Source: J134 sp964484045 (lineage in GTDB: Bacteria; Pseudomonadota; Alphaproteobacteria; Sphingomonadales; Rhodothalassiaceae). From it: a stretch of DNA of 18,578 nt. A program made the translations under genes and the position numbers. How positions within the stretch are numbered: position 1 is the stretch's first letter; each line of letters opens with the position of its first letter. Under the pieces are notes generated by a model. That model worked only from the letters and a program-made list of their open reading frames with translations. It was not told where the DNA came from and ran no database searches. Positions 17,295-18,578 of the stretch are shown here, piece by piece. The stretch is from contig CAZAEP010000019.1 of assembly GCA_964484045.1 (NCBI GenBank), positions 1 through 18,578 on the forward strand, written 5' to 3'.

Positions 17295-18578
17295 TCATGG
17301 GGCCTTGTAGACGCGGCCCTCCTTCATCACGAAACGCACGTCCTCGAGCACCTCGACATGCGCGAGGGGGTCGCCCTCGACGGCGATGATGTCGGCCGAG
17401 AGTCCGGGTCGGATGCGCCCGGTCACATCGGCGACGCCGAGAAGGTCGGCGGCCACCGTGGTGGCGGCGCGGACGGCCTCGATCGGGGTCATGCCGAAGC
17501 GCACCATGCGCGCGAACTGGCGCGCATTCTGTCCGTGCGGATAGACGCCGGCGTCGGTGCCGAAGGCGATGACGACGCCGGCGGCATGGGCCCTGGTGAA
17601 GTTCGCCCGCTGCACCGAACCGGTACGCCGCTCCTTGTCGAGCGATTCGGGCAGGATTCCCGCCGCCTCGCCGGCGCCGAGGATGTATTCGGTGTCGTAG
17701 ATGTCCATCACCAGCACGGTGTGGTGCTTTTTCGCCAGACGAATGCCCTCGTCGTCGATGAAGCTCGCATGCTCGATCGAATCGGCGCCGGCGCGGATGG
17801 CGTTCCGGATTCCCGTCGCGCCATGGGCATGGACGGCCACCTTGCGGCCGTGCATATGGGCTTCGTCGACCAGCGCGGTGAGCTCCTCGAGCGTATATTG
17901 CGGCGCGCCCACCTCGGTGCCCTTCGAGAGCACGCCGCCGGTGGAGCAGGTCTTGATCAGGTCGACGCCGTATTTGACATTCTGCCGCACCTTGGCGCGC
18001 ACCGCCCAGGGTCCGTCGGCGACGCCTTCGCCGAGGCGGTGATACGCGAAGGGCAGCAGATTTTCGTCGCTGCAATGACCGCCGGTGATGCCGATCGGCG
18101 GTCCCGAGACCAGAAGCCGCGGTCCCGGCACGTCGCCCGCCGCGATGGCGTCCCGGAGCGCGACGTCGGCATAGCCGTCGGCGCCGACATTGCGCACGGT
18201 CGTAAAACCGGCTTCGAGCGTCAGCCGCGCGTTCTTCACCCCGGTGATCGTGCGCCGCGGCAGCGAGCGTGCAAGCGCGCGATAGCCGTGGCTGTTGGCG
18301 TCGGCGAGAAGGTGCACATGGGCATCGATCAGCCCCGGCAGCACGGTGAAGCGGCCGAGATCGATGATTTCCGCGCCGGCGGGCGGCGGCAGGTCGGCGG
18401 CGTCGCCGACGGCGCGAATACGCCCCTCCTCGCCGACGAGGATCGCCTGATCGACCTTGAGCCTGCCGCTGTCGACATCGAGCAGCCGCCCGGCGTGAAT
18501 ATAGGTCCCGGCCGAGGCGGTCGACGCCGAGAGCGCGAGCGCCGCGATCAGACAGAGTCCCGCTGCACGCATGATCAT
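17295..18578 (-). CDS. Exported metal-dependent amidohydrolase (prolidase/imidazolonepropionase-like)
   Basis: This 427-residue protein of the amidohydrolase superfamily has a signal peptide (MRAAGLCLIAALALSASTASA, cleavage before GTYIH), so it is likely periplasmic or secreted. The metal-binding set is complete: H87 and H89 (DAHVHLL), the probable carboxylated lysine K209 (DLIKTCSTGG), H250/H252 (VAVHAHG), H270 (SIEHASF) and D342 (FGTDAGV). Relatives include Xaa-Pro and other dipeptidases, so hydrolysis of a dipeptide or N-acyl amino acid is the best guess. The first in-frame ATG is the last codon of the window (18578), and a second at 18572 is equally good for the signal peptide. The ribosome site lies outside the window, so the true start cannot be fixed. 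It precedes purB on the same strand, with no evident functional link. Confidence 0.88.
   Translation of the reverse strand: MIMRAAGLCLIAALALSASTASAGTYIHAGRLLDVDSGRLKVDQAILVGEEGRIRAVGDAADLPPPAGAEIIDLGRFTVLPGLIDAHVHLLADANSHGYRALARSLPRRTITGVKNARLTLEAGFTTVRNVGADGYADVALRDAIAAGDVPGPRLLVSGPPIGITGGHCSDENLLPFAYHRLGEGVADGPWAVRAKVRQNVKYGVDLIKTCSTGGVLSKGTEVGAPQYTLEELTALVDEAHMHGRKVAVHAHGATGIRNAIRAGADSIEHASFIDDEGIRLAKKHHTVLVMDIYDTEYILGAGEAAGILPESLDKERRTGSVQRANFTRAHAAGVVIAFGTDAGVYPHGQNARQFARMVRFGMTPIEAVRAATTVAADLLGVADVTGRIRPGLSADIIAVEGDPLAHVEVLEDVRFVMKEGRVYKAP

Overview
The window looks like a chromosomal segment of a high-GC alphaproteobacterium. Its genes are dense, have strong GC bias at third codon positions and carry Shine-Dalgarno-type start sites. 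The best lineage marker is a zeta-type F1-ATPase inhibitor (DUF1476 family, 13581-13913), known almost only from Alphaproteobacteria. The 'VVTAQKRE'-type TonB-dependent receptor and the cupin_8 protein also fit heterotrophic alphaproteobacteria such as sphingomonads, caulobacters or parvularculans. Genus cannot be read from this sequence. No tRNA, rRNA, CRISPR array or insertion sequence was seen.

Left part (1-6146, + strand): a tandem-repeat block (about 42-207) is followed by a strong dyad operator (289-304) and a tight four-gene operon. The operon holds a MerR-type regulator, a large acyl-CoA dehydrogenase, a thiolase and an enoyl-CoA hydratase/3-hydroxyacyl-CoA dehydrogenase fusion. Together they can carry out a full beta-oxidation cycle on an acyl-CoA (fatty acid or a related branched or thio acid). 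The regulator probably acts on the operator in front of its own gene.

Middle part (6147-13364): an orphan UDP-GlcNAc 2-epimerase gene (wecB type, + strand, with its own promoter-like sequence) abuts a minus-strand gene for an exported DUF3857/transglutaminase-like protein, with no bases between the two stop codons. Upstream of the latter on the minus strand lie a cupin_8/JmjC-like Fe(II)/2-oxoglutarate-type oxygenase and a TonB-dependent outer-membrane receptor. Read 5'->3' on the minus strand the order is receptor, oxygenase, periplasmic papain-fold protein, which suggests uptake and processing of an unknown ligand. The DUF3857 gene is visibly lower in GC than its neighbours, so it may have arrived by transfer. 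The receptor has an unusual control region: a 35-bp site with four GTAA/TTAC half-sites exactly 10 bp apart over a putative promoter, then a leader hairpin.

Right part (13365-18578): the ATPase inhibitor (+) converges on a hybrid histidine kinase with an integral-membrane sensor (-). Upstream of the kinase on the minus strand are purB (adenylosuccinate lyase) and an exported metal-dependent amidohydrolase whose first codon falls at the window edge. The main candidates for follow-up are the receptor-oxygenase-transglutaminase cluster, the four-half-site operator, the MerR operator and the repeat block.
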